Of a stretch of DNA of 64,000 nt, positions 29,987-38,529 are shown piece by piece. The notes beneath the pieces are model-generated. The model searched no databases and had not been told where the DNA came from. It saw only the letters and a program-made list of their open reading frames with translations. The stretch spans positions 1 to 64,000 of the forward strand of contig JAVBLS010000043.1 in NCBI GenBank assembly GCA_031553235.1, read 5' to 3'. Numbering within the stretch: the stretch's first letter is position 1; each line of letters begins with the position of its first letter. Position numbers and translations under genes: made by a program. The DNA is from Frigididesulfovibrio sp031553235 (lineage in GTDB: Bacteria > Desulfobacterota > Desulfovibrionia > Desulfovibrionales > Desulfovibrionaceae).

Positions 29987-30577
29987 TTACTCGTCCTCAT
30001 GGCCGGGCAGCAGAACCTTGCCCACGGAAAAGCCTTTGCCGATCACCGGGCCGAAGCCGTAGTACTGTGAGGTGCCGGCATCGTAGATCAAGGGCTTGAT
30101 CAGGGCCGGGTCGGGCTTGCCGTCGGGACCGAGGCAGCTTTCATCCACCTTGACGTCCAGAATTTCGCCGATGAACATGGTGTGGACGCCGAGTTCCAGG
30201 CTTTGGCGCAGCCGGCATTCCAGAACCACCGGGCACTGGGCCGCGTAGGGGGCGTCCACCAGATCCGAGCGCACCGCGGTCAGGCCGGCGGCGGCAAACT
30301 TGTCGTAGCGCCTGCCCGAGGCAATGCCCAGGTAGTCGGCCTCGCGGACCATCTTTTCCGAAGGAATGCCCACGGTAAAGGCCTTGCGGGCCGAAATCGC
30401 CTCATGCGTGTAGCGGGGCGGGCGCACCGAGACCTGCAGGCACAGGGGCTCGGAGCAGCAGATGCCGCCCCAGGCGGCGGTCATCAGGTTGGCCTTGCCC
30501 GCGGCGTCATAGCTGCCCACCAGCAGCACCGGCTCGGGGTATATCCAGGGGTTGGGGCCGAACGAACGTTTGCTCAT
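29987..30577 (-). CDS. flr: Flavoredoxin / flavin reductase-like FMN-binding protein
   Basis: 196-residue FMN-binding split-barrel protein. The N-terminus WIYPEPVLLVGSYDAAGKAN, LMTAAWGGICCSEPLCLQVS closely follows flavoredoxin of Desulfovibrio gigas, an electron carrier linked to thiosulfate reduction and hydrogen metabolism. ARKAFTVGIPSEKMVREADY and GKGFSVGK are further family blocks. Start ATG with AAGGAG. General NAD(P)H:flavin reductase activity is an alternative role. Confidence 0.85.
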   Translation of the reverse strand: MSKRSFGPNPWIYPEPVLLVGSYDAAGKANLMTAAWGGICCSEPLCLQVSVRPPRYTHEAISARKAFTVGIPSEKMVREADYLGIASGRRYDKFAAAGLTAVRSDLVDAPYAAQCPVVLECRLRQSLELGVHTMFIGEILDVKVDESCLGPDGKPDPALIKPLIYDAGTSQYYGFGPVIGKGFSVGKVLLPGHEDE

Positions 30578-30678
30578 GGAAAATCTCCTTTGGGACGTGA
30601 TTCGTTGTGGCCCGCCGGCGGGCCGGGCCGCCGGCGCGGCGTTGGGGGAAAGCGCGAGAACAGTGTACTCTGCTGTAA

Positions 30679-30796
30679 TAGAGCAGTTTACGCTTCAAAT
30701 AGTCGCTTAACGGCGGGCAAAGCCCGCCTACGCCTATTTGACGGCAAGGATTTGCCGACAAATCCTTACGAGTATTTCAAGTGTGAAATGCTCTAG
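30679..30796 (+). repeat. Stem-loop repeat A, copy 4
   Basis: 118-base copy (TAGAGCAGTTTACGCTTC to AAATGCTCTAG) between the thioesterase terminator and the flavoredoxin gene; same orientation as copies 1-3. The rest of the 313-base gap holds only the adjoining terminator and the flavoredoxin leader. Confidence 0.9.
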
Positions 30797-30805
30797 CTCT
30801 TGTAA

Positions 30806-30848
30806 GAAAAAGGAAAGGCAACGCAGCCCGCGCCGCGTCGCCTTTCCA
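30806..30848 (-). terminator. Intrinsic terminator of the thioesterase operon
   Basis: Minus strand: GGAAAGGCGACGCG facing CTGCGTTGCCTTTCC, then TTTTTC. Confidence 0.75.
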
Positions 30849-30890
30849 CTATAGACCGTTGAACGGAGATGGCAAGCCGGCGTCCTGAGC

Positions 30891-31373
30891 TTACTTCCGG
30901 ACGGGTTTTGCGTCGTGGGGCAGGGTGGGCTCGGCGCTGTGGGTCAGGGCGGGCTCGCCGCCCACCCAGAAGGTGCCGCCGGCCGTGGCCAGCAGTTTGC
31001 CTTCGCCGTTGCCGACCTGGGCCTCGGCAAAGATCAGGCTGCGGCCGGCCTTGACCACCCGGGCCTCGGCTGTGATCTCGCCGCCTCTTTTCGGGTCCGA
31101 AGCCCGCAAAAAACGAATGTTCATTTCGGCCGTGGCCGTGTGCTGTCCTCTGTGCAGCAAACTCAAGACCGCGTGGGCCATGGCCTCGTCGGCCATGGTG
31201 GCCAGTATGCCCCCGGCCACCATGCCGCCGCCCTGCGACAGCCGCTCGGAAACCGGCAGACAGACCCTGGCCCTGCCTTCCCCCGCCGACTCCACCCGGG
31301 CGTCGAGATGGCGGAACAACAGGTTGACGCGCTGATCGCGCTCCATCACCGCACGCAGATACTCCTGAGGCAT
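30891..31373 (-). CDS. PaaI-family hotdog thioesterase
   Basis: 160-residue acyl-CoA thioesterase of the hotdog fold. The central helix and loop GGGMVAGGILATMADEAMAH matches the usual GxxHGGxxxxLAD region, with Ala where His often stands. Strands TAEMNIRFLRASDPKRGGEI and GRSLIFAEAQVGNGEGKLLA follow. The start at MPQEYLRAV has AAGGAGACC upstream. Substrate unknown. It is 69 bases downstream of miaA on the same strand and closes the coaD-miaA run. Confidence 0.82.
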   Translation of the reverse strand: MPQEYLRAVMERDQRVNLLFRHLDARVESAGEGRARVCLPVSERLSQGGGMVAGGILATMADEAMAHAVLSLLHRGQHTATAEMNIRFLRASDPKRGGEITAEARVVKAGRSLIFAEAQVGNGEGKLLATAGGTFWVGGEPALTHSAEPTLPHDAKPVRK

Positions 31374-31442
31374 ATGGTCTCCTTGGTGGTGCATTTGGGC
31401 GGATACCTCGGCCCCCGGCGGGGTGTGAGGCGCAGCCACAGG

Positions 31443-32360
31443 TTATTTGCAATGCCGGCGGACGAGATCGCGGATTTGGCCGAGGTCGTCCGGGGCGAGT
31501 CGGATCAGGCCTGTCTCGGCCCTGAACCAGGTCAGTTGTCGTTTGGCGTAGGCGCGGGTATTGCGTAGCCAGAGGTCGCGGCATTCGGCAAAGGTGAGAT
31601 CGCCGGCCAGGTGGGAGAAGAGTTCGCGGCAACCGATGCCGGACCAGCCAGGGGCCAGGGAGTCGGCGCGGCGCTTCAGGGCGGCGCGGGCCTCGTCCAG
31701 GGCGCCGGCCTGGAGCATCAGGTCGATGCGCCGATCCAGGCGCGGCTCAAGGGCGATCAGGGGCAGTTCCAGGCAGAGGCGCAGGGCTCGGAAGGGCGAG
31801 GGGTCCTGCGGGCGGTCGTGCCACCAGCTCAGGGTTTTGCCGGTGGCATCCCAGACTTCAAGGGCGCGGCAGATGCGCTGGCGATCGTTGGGGTGCAGGC
31901 GTTCGGCCGAAGCCGGGTCCACTTCGGCCAGAATGCGGTGCAGGGCGCCCGCGCCTTCCAGGGCGCAACGGGTGCGCCAGTGCGCAGCCACTTCTTCGGG
32001 CACGGCCGGGATGGAAGCGATGCCATCAAGCAGGGCGCGAAAATACAGGCCGGTACCGCCCACAAGCAGGGGCAGCCGACCCTTGGCGTGCTCGGTAATG
32101 GCCGTTTTGCCTGCCAGACGGGCAAACTCGCCCGCCCCGAGGGTTTCGTGGGTTTCCAGGCAGCCAAAGAGCCGGTGCGGGCAGCCGGCGCGCTCTGCGG
32201 CCGTGGGCTGGGCTGTGATGATGGGAAAGTCGCGGTAAAACTGCCGGGAATCGGCGTTGATCACCGTGACCGGAAACTCTTCGGCCAGGGCCAAGGAGGC
32301 GGCGGTCTTGCCGGCGCCGGTGGGGCCCATGAGGCAGATCAGAGGCAGAAAATGGCTCAT
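31443..32360 (-). CDS. miaA: tRNA dimethylallyltransferase
   Basis: Transfers dimethylallyl to A37 of tRNAs reading UNN codons. Its 305 residues show the P-loop MGPTGAGKTAASLALA, the DSRQFYRD block that contacts A37, GGTGLYFRALLDG, the HPNDRQRICRALEV segment and the late YAKRQLTWFR motif, all in canonical order. Full length for the family. Confidence 0.96.
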   Translation of the reverse strand: MSHFLPLICLMGPTGAGKTAASLALAEEFPVTVINADSRQFYRDFPIITAQPTAAERAGCPHRLFGCLETHETLGAGEFARLAGKTAITEHAKGRLPLLVGGTGLYFRALLDGIASIPAVPEEVAAHWRTRCALEGAGALHRILAEVDPASAERLHPNDRQRICRALEVWDATGKTLSWWHDRPQDPSPFRALRLCLELPLIALEPRLDRRIDLMLQAGALDEARAALKRRADSLAPGWSGIGCRELFSHLAGDLTFAECRDLWLRNTRAYAKRQLTWFRAETGLIRLAPDDLGQIRDLVRRHCK

Positions 32361-32447
32361 ACCTGAATAGGTGCTCTCCCGGAAAAAAGCTCAGTGAAAT
32401 TGCTTTAGGGCTGGGGTCGGCCGACCTTCTCCCGCGGCCGGGGCGGC

Positions 32448-32954
32448 TCAAGCCAGAGGGTAAGGCCATCCAAACTTCTCCCGCAGCCGGGCATAGACCG
32501 GGTCGGGCACCAGGCCCTTGATGTCGCCGCCCAGCTTGCCCGCGGCCTTGATGATTGTCGAGCTGATGTACAGCCACTGGTAGTCGGTCATCAGGAACAC
32601 GGTCTGGATGTGCCGCTTGAGTTTGCGGTTCATCAGGGCCAACTGGAACTCGTATTCGAAATCCGACACGGCCCGTAGCCCGCGCAAGATGACCCTGGCC
32701 CCGCGCCGGTCCACGTAGTCCACCAGGAGCCCGGCAAAGGGCTCGATCACCACCTTGGGATTGTCGCCGAAAACTTCTTCGGCCATCTTCACCCGTTCCT
32801 CGATGGTGAACAGCGGCGACTTGGGCGTGTCCAGGGCCACGGCCACGATGACCCGATCGAAAATTTCGCAGCCGCGCCGGATCAGACTGGCATGGCCGTT
32901 GGTCAGGGGGTCGAAGGTTCCGGGGTAGACGGCTGTTTTGATTTCATTGTCCAT
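32448..32954 (-). CDS. coaD: Phosphopantetheine adenylyltransferase
   Basis: Fourth step of coenzyme A synthesis. The 168-residue protein has the nucleotidyltransferase motif YPGTFDPLTNGHASLIRRG, the substrate segment VILRGLRAVSDFEYEFQLAL and the ISSTIIK signature (YISSTIIKAAGKLGG). Its ATG lies inside the 3' end of rsmD, with a 52-base overlap. rsmD-coaD is a common pair. Confidence 0.96.
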   Translation of the reverse strand: MDNEIKTAVYPGTFDPLTNGHASLIRRGCEIFDRVIVAVALDTPKSPLFTIEERVKMAEEVFGDNPKVVIEPFAGLLVDYVDRRGARVILRGLRAVSDFEYEFQLALMNRKLKRHIQTVFLMTDYQWLYISSTIIKAAGKLGGDIKGLVPDPVYARLREKFGWPYPLA

Positions 32955-33502
32955 AAGATCACCCGTGTTTGTCCGTACGTTCGATCGACCTGCAGTTCCA
33001 ACTCCGGATGCGCCGTTTCCGGCTCAAAGCGCAAATGCGACTCCACCTCGGCATCGACCACCGCCCCCGGCGCCAGAAAATGCCCGGCGCACAATGCCTT
33101 GAGCACCGCGCCCAGAACATTGTCCTTGTAAGGCGGGTCAATGAACACCAAGTCGTAGGGCACGGCCGGGGCCTTGCGCAGAAACTTCTGCGCCTCTTCC
33201 CGCCGGATGCTGCAACGTTCGGGCGTAAGGCCAAGCAACTCGGCATTGGCCTCCAGCACCTTGACCGCATACGGCGCGTTCTCCACAAAGGTGGCGTGGG
33301 CCGCGCCCCGGCTCAAGGCCTCGAACCCCAGGCTGCCGCCGCCGGCGAACAGGTCCAGCACCCGGGTTTCCGGGCCCACGGCCTGCCGCGCCTCCAGCAT
33401 CGAAAACAGGGCCTCCCGCACCCGGCCCATGGCCGGACGGAACCCGGGCCCCGTCGTGGTTTTCAGAGCCCGTCCCCGGAACTCCCCGGCTATGATCCGC
33501 AT
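32903..33502 (-). CDS. rsmD: 16S rRNA (guanine966-N2)-methyltransferase
   Basis: 199-residue SAM-dependent methyltransferase. MRIIAGEFRGRALKT is the typical N-terminus, VLDLFAGGGSLGFEALSRGA the SAM-binding loop, and LVFIDPPYKDN the catalytic N-methyltransferase motif. The C-terminal tail (TMKSKQPSTPEPSTP) extends past the domain and is encoded by the 52 bases shared with coaD. The tail is probably dispensable, and the overlap forces both frames. Confidence 0.93.
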   Translation of the reverse strand: MRIIAGEFRGRALKTTTGPGFRPAMGRVREALFSMLEARQAVGPETRVLDLFAGGGSLGFEALSRGAAHATFVENAPYAVKVLEANAELLGLTPERCSIRREEAQKFLRKAPAVPYDLVFIDPPYKDNVLGAVLKALCAGHFLAPGAVVDAEVESHLRFEPETAHPELELQVDRTYGQTRVILWTMKSKQPSTPEPSTP

Positions 33503-33544
33503 ATCTTGTCCTTTTGGGGCTTCATCCCAAACCCCCTCAACGTG

Positions 33545-34927
33545 CTATGAACCATAAAAAGCGCTGTAGGCTTTGGTTGTGGCATAGAGGTCGGCTTTGC
33601 TTGCCAGTTCAAAGGGGCTGTGCATGGAAAGGATCGGCGGTCCGAAGTCGATGATGTTCATGCCGTAAGCGGCCAGGTGCATGGCCACGGTGCCGCCGCC
33701 GCCGCCGTCGACTTTGCCGAGTTCGGCCATTTGCCAGGGGATGCCGTGTTTGTTCAGAAGGTTGCGTAAAAGGCCCACATATTCGGCATGGGCGTCGTTG
33801 GCCTCGTACTTGCCGCGGTGGCCGGTGAATTTGCAGAAGCAGGGACCAAAGCCGAGGTAGGCGGCGTTGTTCTTTTCGTGCAGTTCTTGCCAGTCTGGGT
33901 CGACGGCGGCGTGAACGTCGGCCGAAAAGGCCTGGGCGGCACGCATGACCGTGGAAAAACGGGCCCTGGGCTCCCAGACGGCGATGAGATCCTGCATGCA
34001 GTACTCGAAAAAGCGCGACTTGGCCCCTGTGGAACCTTCGGACCCGATCTCCTCTTTGTCCCAGAGCATCAGCACGGTGGTGTGCCCGGGCCTGGGCGTC
34101 TCGAGAAAGGCGTTCAAGGCGGTGAAGACGCAGATGCGGTCGTCCTGGCCGTAGCCGCCGATCAGGGCGCGATCCAGGCCGACAACGCGGGCCGGACCGG
34201 CCGGCACGGCCTGGAGCTCGGCGGAGTAGAGGTCTTCTTCGTCAAGGCCGTAGCGTTGGTTGAGCAGAGCCAGAATGTGGGCCTTGACCGGCTCTTGGGG
34301 TTCCTCGGCCTTTTTGCCTTTGCCGGCGGCCGGGGTGGGCTCGTGGCCGAAGACCAGGTTCAGGCGCTCGCCTTCAAAGACCTTGGAGATGGGCTGGTCG
34401 GCCTGGCTCTGAGCCAGGTGGGGCAGAAGATCCGCGATGGTGAAGACCGGATCGCCCGGGTCTTCGCCGATGACCAATTCCACGACCTTGCCGTCCTTGC
34501 GCACGACCACGCCGTGCAGGGCCAGGGGGCGGGCCAGCCACTGGTACTTGCGGATGCCGCCGTAATAGTGGGTTTTGGCCTGGCCGACCTTGGCCTGTTC
34601 GATCAGCGGGCGCTGCTTCAGATCCAGGCGGGGGGTGTCGGCATGGGCGCAGACCAGCCGCGAGCCTTTACTCAGGGGCTTCTTGCCCTTGCGGGCGGCA
34701 AACAGGGTTTTGCCGTGCAGGGAGAACAGGGCCAAGTCGGAACCGGCGCCCTCGGCAAAGCCTTTCTTGGCCAGCTGGGCCCGGACAAAGGCAATGGTCT
34801 CGCGTTCGGTCTTGCAGGCGCTCAGAAATTCCATGTAGCGGCCGGCCAGTTTTTCCATGCCGGCGCGGCTTTTGGCGTCGGCATACAGTTCCCAGCAGGA
34901 CTTTTTTTCGATTTCCAGGTTGGGCAT
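33545..34927 (-). CDS. M18-family zinc aminopeptidase
   Basis: 460-residue cytosolic aminopeptidase (aspartyl aminopeptidase / LAP4 type). The dinuclear metal site is complete: CAHADTPRLDLK, GGYGQDDRICVFTALNAF, LWDKEEIGSEGSTGAKS, SADVHAAVDPDW and ILSMHSPFE. HYYGGIRKYQW is also typical. The start is at MPNLEIEKKSC, because the upstream extension runs into repeat B2. Last gene before rsmD on the same strand, 42 bases away. Confidence 0.92.
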   Translation of the reverse strand: MPNLEIEKKSCWELYADAKSRAGMEKLAGRYMEFLSACKTERETIAFVRAQLAKKGFAEGAGSDLALFSLHGKTLFAARKGKKPLSKGSRLVCAHADTPRLDLKQRPLIEQAKVGQAKTHYYGGIRKYQWLARPLALHGVVVRKDGKVVELVIGEDPGDPVFTIADLLPHLAQSQADQPISKVFEGERLNLVFGHEPTPAAGKGKKAEEPQEPVKAHILALLNQRYGLDEEDLYSAELQAVPAGPARVVGLDRALIGGYGQDDRICVFTALNAFLETPRPGHTTVLMLWDKEEIGSEGSTGAKSRFFEYCMQDLIAVWEPRARFSTVMRAAQAFSADVHAAVDPDWQELHEKNNAAYLGFGPCFCKFTGHRGKYEANDAHAEYVGLLRNLLNKHGIPWQMAELGKVDGGGGGTVAMHLAAYGMNIIDFGPPILSMHSPFELASKADLYATTKAYSAFYGS

Positions 34928-34957
34928 AGGATCCTCGGATGAAAGAATAAGCGATAA

Positions 34958-35081
34958 GAGCAGATTAACATTGAAAATGTTCACCTGCTCTGACGGACGC
35001 GTAAGCGGCCGTCCGCTTGCGGGCTCGTTCAGAAGCCTGTCGGCAATATAGCTTCATAGGCAATTTCAAAATGAAATTTAT
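34958..35081 (-). repeat. Stem-loop repeat B, copy 2
   Basis: Reverse orientation to copy 1. It starts GAGCAGATTAACATTGAAAA and TGTTCACCTGCTC (end hairpin), passes a GC hairpin (GCGGCCGTCCGCTTGCGGGC), and ends GGCAATTTCAAAATGAAATT. It lies just upstream of the M18 gene. The remaining short gap to 35148 shows nothing recognisable. Confidence 0.85.
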
Positions 35082-35148
35082 CCATTTTAGCTGGGCGCGG
35101 CTATGCCGTCAATGCGGGCCCGGCCTTCCTGCCGCCTTATTCTTCGGG

Positions 35149-35940
35149 TTATTCTCCGATTTGGGCGGTGGACAAACCCCAGGAGTTCAGGTGCCCGGCG
35201 ATGAAATCGCAGACCTGCTTGTGCTCGGCCTTGCCCGCGCCCTCCACGTTCAGAACCGGCCCAAAGGCGAAGCGGATGAGGATATCCGGGCGGATGGGGC
35301 CGAAATCTTTGGCGAATTTTCCCGTGCCCCAGGCGTCGGTGCGCAGGGCGACGGGCACCACGGGCACGCCGGCGCGCTTGGCCAGCTTGATGCCGATGCT
35401 GTTGAACAGGCTGAGATCCAGGCCGGTGGAGCGGGTGCTTTGGGGAAAGACCACGACCGAGGTGCCTTCGGCCAGGCGTTTGGCGCCTTCTTCCAACACC
35501 GCGGCCAGGTCTTCGCGCGGGTTGACCCGGTCCACGGCCACGGGCCGGCGGCTGCGAAGCACATGCCCCAGGCCGGGGTAGGTGAGCAGGCTGCGTTTGA
35601 CCACAAAGGTCAGATCTTTGCGCGGCTGGATCAGGCAGGGCAGCACAAAGGTTTCCAGGGTGCTCATGTGGTTGGCGATGTAGACCGTGGGCCGGGGGTC
35701 GTCGAGCACGTTCATGCCCGTGACCTCAAAGCGGGCGCCGAGACCTTCCAGAGCGCGGACAACGGCCAGGCTGGAACGGGTCCAGTCTTCGCCGGTGTAG
35801 GTGCCGAAGCGGGCCTTGAGCCCGGAAACGCCGATAATGGCCGTCAGGCGCGGGTAAAAGGCCAGGCTGGGCAGCAGAGAAGGGGTCTCGATGGGCGGGG
35901 GCGAGACGTAGGTGTCGCCGGGGAAGATGATTTCGAGCAT
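35149..35940 (-). CDS. PlsC-like acyltransferase with variant motifs
   Basis: 263 residues related to 1-acylglycerol-3-phosphate acyltransferase (phosphatidic acid synthesis at the inner membrane). The block I motif reads NHMSTLET, an HX4E instead of the usual HX4D. Block III reads FPQSTRS instead of FPEGTRS. Block II-like VKRSLLTYPGLG and block IV VPVVPVALRTDAWG are present. Function as an acyltransferase is likely but the acceptor is unsure. Gene is 11 bases downstream of rarA. Confidence 0.82.
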   Translation of the reverse strand: MLEIIFPGDTYVSPPPIETPSLLPSLAFYPRLTAIIGVSGLKARFGTYTGEDWTRSSLAVVRALEGLGARFEVTGMNVLDDPRPTVYIANHMSTLETFVLPCLIQPRKDLTFVVKRSLLTYPGLGHVLRSRRPVAVDRVNPREDLAAVLEEGAKRLAEGTSVVVFPQSTRSTGLDLSLFNSIGIKLAKRAGVPVVPVALRTDAWGTGKFAKDFGPIRPDILIRFAFGPVLNVEGAGKAEHKQVCDFIAGHLNSWGLSTAQIGE

Positions 35941-35951
35941 GCGGTCATTAC

Positions 35952-37169
35952 CTATTGTTTTTTCTTGGCGATCAGGCGCCTATGGCGCGAGGTCAGGGCG
36001 GCCTCGGCCCCCTGGGTTTTGGGATGGTAAAACTGCCGGCCCGCCACGTCTTCCGGCAGATATTCCTGGTCCACCCAGGCATCGGGATGGTTGTGCGGGT
36101 ACAGGTAGCCCTTGCCGTAGCCCCATTCCCGCTGCAGCCGGGTGGAGGCGTTGCGCAGGTGCAGGGGCACGGGCGCCGTGCCCGCGGCCTTAATGTCCCG
36201 GCTCGCGGCCAGGTAGGCGGCATAGGCGGTGTTGCTTTTGGGCGCCAGCGCCAGGTAGATGACCGTTTCGGCCATGGGCAGATAGCCTTCGGGCATGCCG
36301 ATGTTTTCCACGGCCTGGTGGCAGGCCGTGGCCAGGGGCAGGGCCGCCGGGTCGGCCAGGCCCACGTCTTCGGCCGCGGCCAGGATCAACCGGCGGGTGA
36401 TGAAGCGCGGGTCTTCGCCGCCTTCCAGCAAGGCGGCCAGATAATAGATCGCCGCGTCCGGGCTGCTGCCCCGGATGGATTTGATCAGAGCCGAGGCCAG
36501 TTCGTAGTGCTTGTCGCCCTGCTTGTCGTGCCGGGCAACGATCTCCGGCAAATGGTCCTTTAGGGCCGCGCCTTGGCGCTGGTCCTCGGGCAGGCCGGCC
36601 GTGTATTCCACCAGGTTGAGCAGGGTGCGGGCGTCACCGCCGCTCAGAGTGGCCAGGAGATCCGCCCCCGCTTCCTCTAGTTGGAAGTCCAGGGTCTCGG
36701 CCCCGCGCCGGGCCAGGGCCATGAGATCCTGGTGCACCAGGGGCCGCAGGCGCAGCACGTGCAGGCGCGAAAGCAGTTGCGGGGTGACGCTGAACGAGGG
36801 GTTTTCGGTGGTCGTGGCCAAAAGCGTCAACTCGCCGCTTTCCAGCAGCGGCAGGAAAAAGTCCTGCTGCGCCTTGGACAAACGGTGCAACTCGTCCAGG
36901 ATCAAGACATCCGTGCCGGAGAGCATGCGCCTGAGTTGCTGCAGCCCGGCCTCGGGCGCGCTGATGCGCGTGACTTTTTTGCCGTGCGCCCGGGCCAGCA
37001 ACAGGGCAATGGTCGACTTGCCGCTGCCCGGCGGGCCGAAAAACAGGATGCTCGGCAGGCGCTCCGCCCGCATCAGGTTCTCCAGCTTGGCCCGCAAATG
37101 TTCCTGGCCGATAAACTCGGCCGTGTCGCTCGGACGAAGCCGCTCCGGCAACGGAGGGAGAATACCCAT
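35952..37169 (-). CDS. rarA: Replication-associated recombination protein A (AAA+ ATPase)
   Basis: 405-residue clamp-loader-like ATPase of the RarA/MgsA/WRNIP1 group, acting at stalled forks. Walker A is FFGPPGSGKSTIALLLAR, Walker B LILDELHRLSKAQQD, sensor 1 TTENPSFSVTPQLLSR. The C-terminal tetramerisation part carries KHYELASALIKSIRGSSPDA, ARRLILAAAEDVGLADP-type text and AYAAYLAASRDI. ATG at 37169 fits the family N-terminus (PLPERLRPSDTAEFIGQEHL); the upstream TTG is rejected. Confidence 0.95.
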   Translation of the reverse strand: MGILPPLPERLRPSDTAEFIGQEHLRAKLENLMRAERLPSILFFGPPGSGKSTIALLLARAHGKKVTRISAPEAGLQQLRRMLSGTDVLILDELHRLSKAQQDFFLPLLESGELTLLATTTENPSFSVTPQLLSRLHVLRLRPLVHQDLMALARRGAETLDFQLEEAGADLLATLSGGDARTLLNLVEYTAGLPEDQRQGAALKDHLPEIVARHDKQGDKHYELASALIKSIRGSSPDAAIYYLAALLEGGEDPRFITRRLILAAAEDVGLADPAALPLATACHQAVENIGMPEGYLPMAETVIYLALAPKSNTAYAAYLAASRDIKAAGTAPVPLHLRNASTRLQREWGYGKGYLYPHNHPDAWVDQEYLPEDVAGRQFYHPKTQGAEAALTSRHRRLIAKKKQ

Positions 37170-37201
37170 AATGACCTCGTGTTGTCGGGGCGGAAGACCA
37201 A

Positions 37202-37681
37202 TCAATACACGCCGGGCAGGCCGCTGTCGCGGAACACGCCGTCGATGATCCCGAGGTGGTAGTTGGCGTGCCTGACCAGTCCCATGAGGGCGTGCTGCAG
37301 GGTGCGCGGCTTGGCAAAGGTCGCGCTCAGGCCCGGGTGGGATTCGGTCAGCCGGCCGGCATCCAGGCCTTGCATAAAGGCCCGGGCCAGGTCTTTGACC
37401 TTGGCGGCATGGGCGAGCATGTCTCGGCGGCTCATGGGATCGGCCGGCTTGTCCAGCATGATCACTTCGCGCGAATATTCGGAGAAGCCGAAGGAACCGT
37501 CGGCTTCGGGCCGGGCATACATCTCGGCGCAGGCGTAGAGATGCAGAAACTGTTGCCAGACGGGCCGGCCGCCACGCTTGGCAAGCCAGAGATCTTCGGG
37601 GCAGGCTTCGATCTGCTTGACGCCGAGATCGTGGAACCGTTCAAACTCGTCCCAGAAACATTGCATGACTTGGTCTTTCAT
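37202..37681 (-). CDS. DinB-like four-helix protein
   Basis: 159 residues with the DinB/YfiT look: an N-terminal helix (MKDQVMQCFWDEFERFHDLG), WQQFLHLYACAEMY (first His of the metal site) and the C-terminal LVRHANYHLGIIDGVFRDSG (paired His). Such proteins are putative thiol-transferases or stress proteins with a metal at three His. Function here is not known. Located 32 bases upstream of rarA; the gap to rsmE (119 bases) shows nothing. Confidence 0.72.
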   Translation of the reverse strand: MKDQVMQCFWDEFERFHDLGVKQIEACPEDLWLAKRGGRPVWQQFLHLYACAEMYARPEADGSFGFSEYSREVIMLDKPADPMSRRDMLAHAAKVKDLARAFMQGLDAGRLTESHPGLSATFAKPRTLQHALMGLVRHANYHLGIIDGVFRDSGLPGVY

Positions 37682-37800
37682 AAAGGTTCCTTTTGACGTT
37701 TTGGCGCAGCACGTCATGTTGCAGGGCGGCCCGCATTCGTTGTGGGAGTGCTGCCCACCCACCGACCGCGATGGAACTTTTTGAGCCCCAAGATGCTTCC

Positions 37801-38526
37801 TTATTCCTGCCGAGCCCACCAGGCCAGACCGAGGGTCAGGATGGCGGCGGTTTCCCAGCGCAGGATGCGGCTGCCCAGGCTGACGGGGGCAATGTCGGCC
37901 TCGGCCAGAAGGCCGGCTTCGCGGGGGGAGAAGCCGCCTTCGGGGCCGACGACCAGAAGCAGGTCGCCGGGGCCGCGCAGGTCTTCGGCCTGGAGCATCC
38001 GCCCCTGGGTGTCGCCTTCGTAGAGCATGAAGGCGCGGTTGAATTCGGAACGCCGGCCGGCCAGTTCCTCGACGCCGTGGCGCAACAGGGTCAGTTCGGG
38101 CAGGCGCGGGTTGCCGCATTGCTTGGCCCCGGCAATGAGCTCGGCCCGCCAGCCGGATTTTTCCACGTCCGGCAGGGCGGCCTGACTGAAGTCAGCTTGC
38201 CAGAGCCAGATGCGGGCGGCCTCAAGCTCGACGCTCTTTTCCAGAAACCAGCTTCGGCGCAGGGCCTTGGAAAAACCGGCCGCCAGGGTGCAGCGGGTTG
38301 CGGGCGGCGGCACGAGTTCCTGGTGCTCAGGGGCCAGGTGAAGTTCTTTTTTGCCGACCTCAAGGATGGAAAAAAGGCCCAGGCGGCCGAGGCCGTCAAA
38401 CAGGCGGATACGATCCCCGGCTTTCAGGCGCAGGACCCGGCCCGCATGATGGGCTTCGGACCCCCGCAGCAGAAAGGGTTCGGACCAAAGTTCCGGTTCG
38501 AGGTAAAAGCTGTGCGGGTCGGCCAT
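37801..38526 (-). CDS. rsmE: 16S rRNA (uracil1498-N3)-methyltransferase
   Basis: 241-residue SPOUT methyltransferase. The N-terminal PUA-like part has GSEAHHAGRVLRLKAGDRIR. The knotted SAM domain has VVGPEGGFSPREAGLLAEAD and VSLGSRILRWETAAILTLGL. Canonical length. It begins three bases after the sugar-binding protein gene on the same strand. Confidence 0.95.
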   Translation of the reverse strand: MADPHSFYLEPELWSEPFLLRGSEAHHAGRVLRLKAGDRIRLFDGLGRLGLFSILEVGKKELHLAPEHQELVPPPATRCTLAAGFSKALRRSWFLEKSVELEAARIWLWQADFSQAALPDVEKSGWRAELIAGAKQCGNPRLPELTLLRHGVEELAGRRSEFNRAFMLYEGDTQGRMLQAEDLRGPGDLLLVVGPEGGFSPREAGLLAEADIAPVSLGSRILRWETAAILTLGLAWWARQE

Positions 38527-38529
38527 GGT

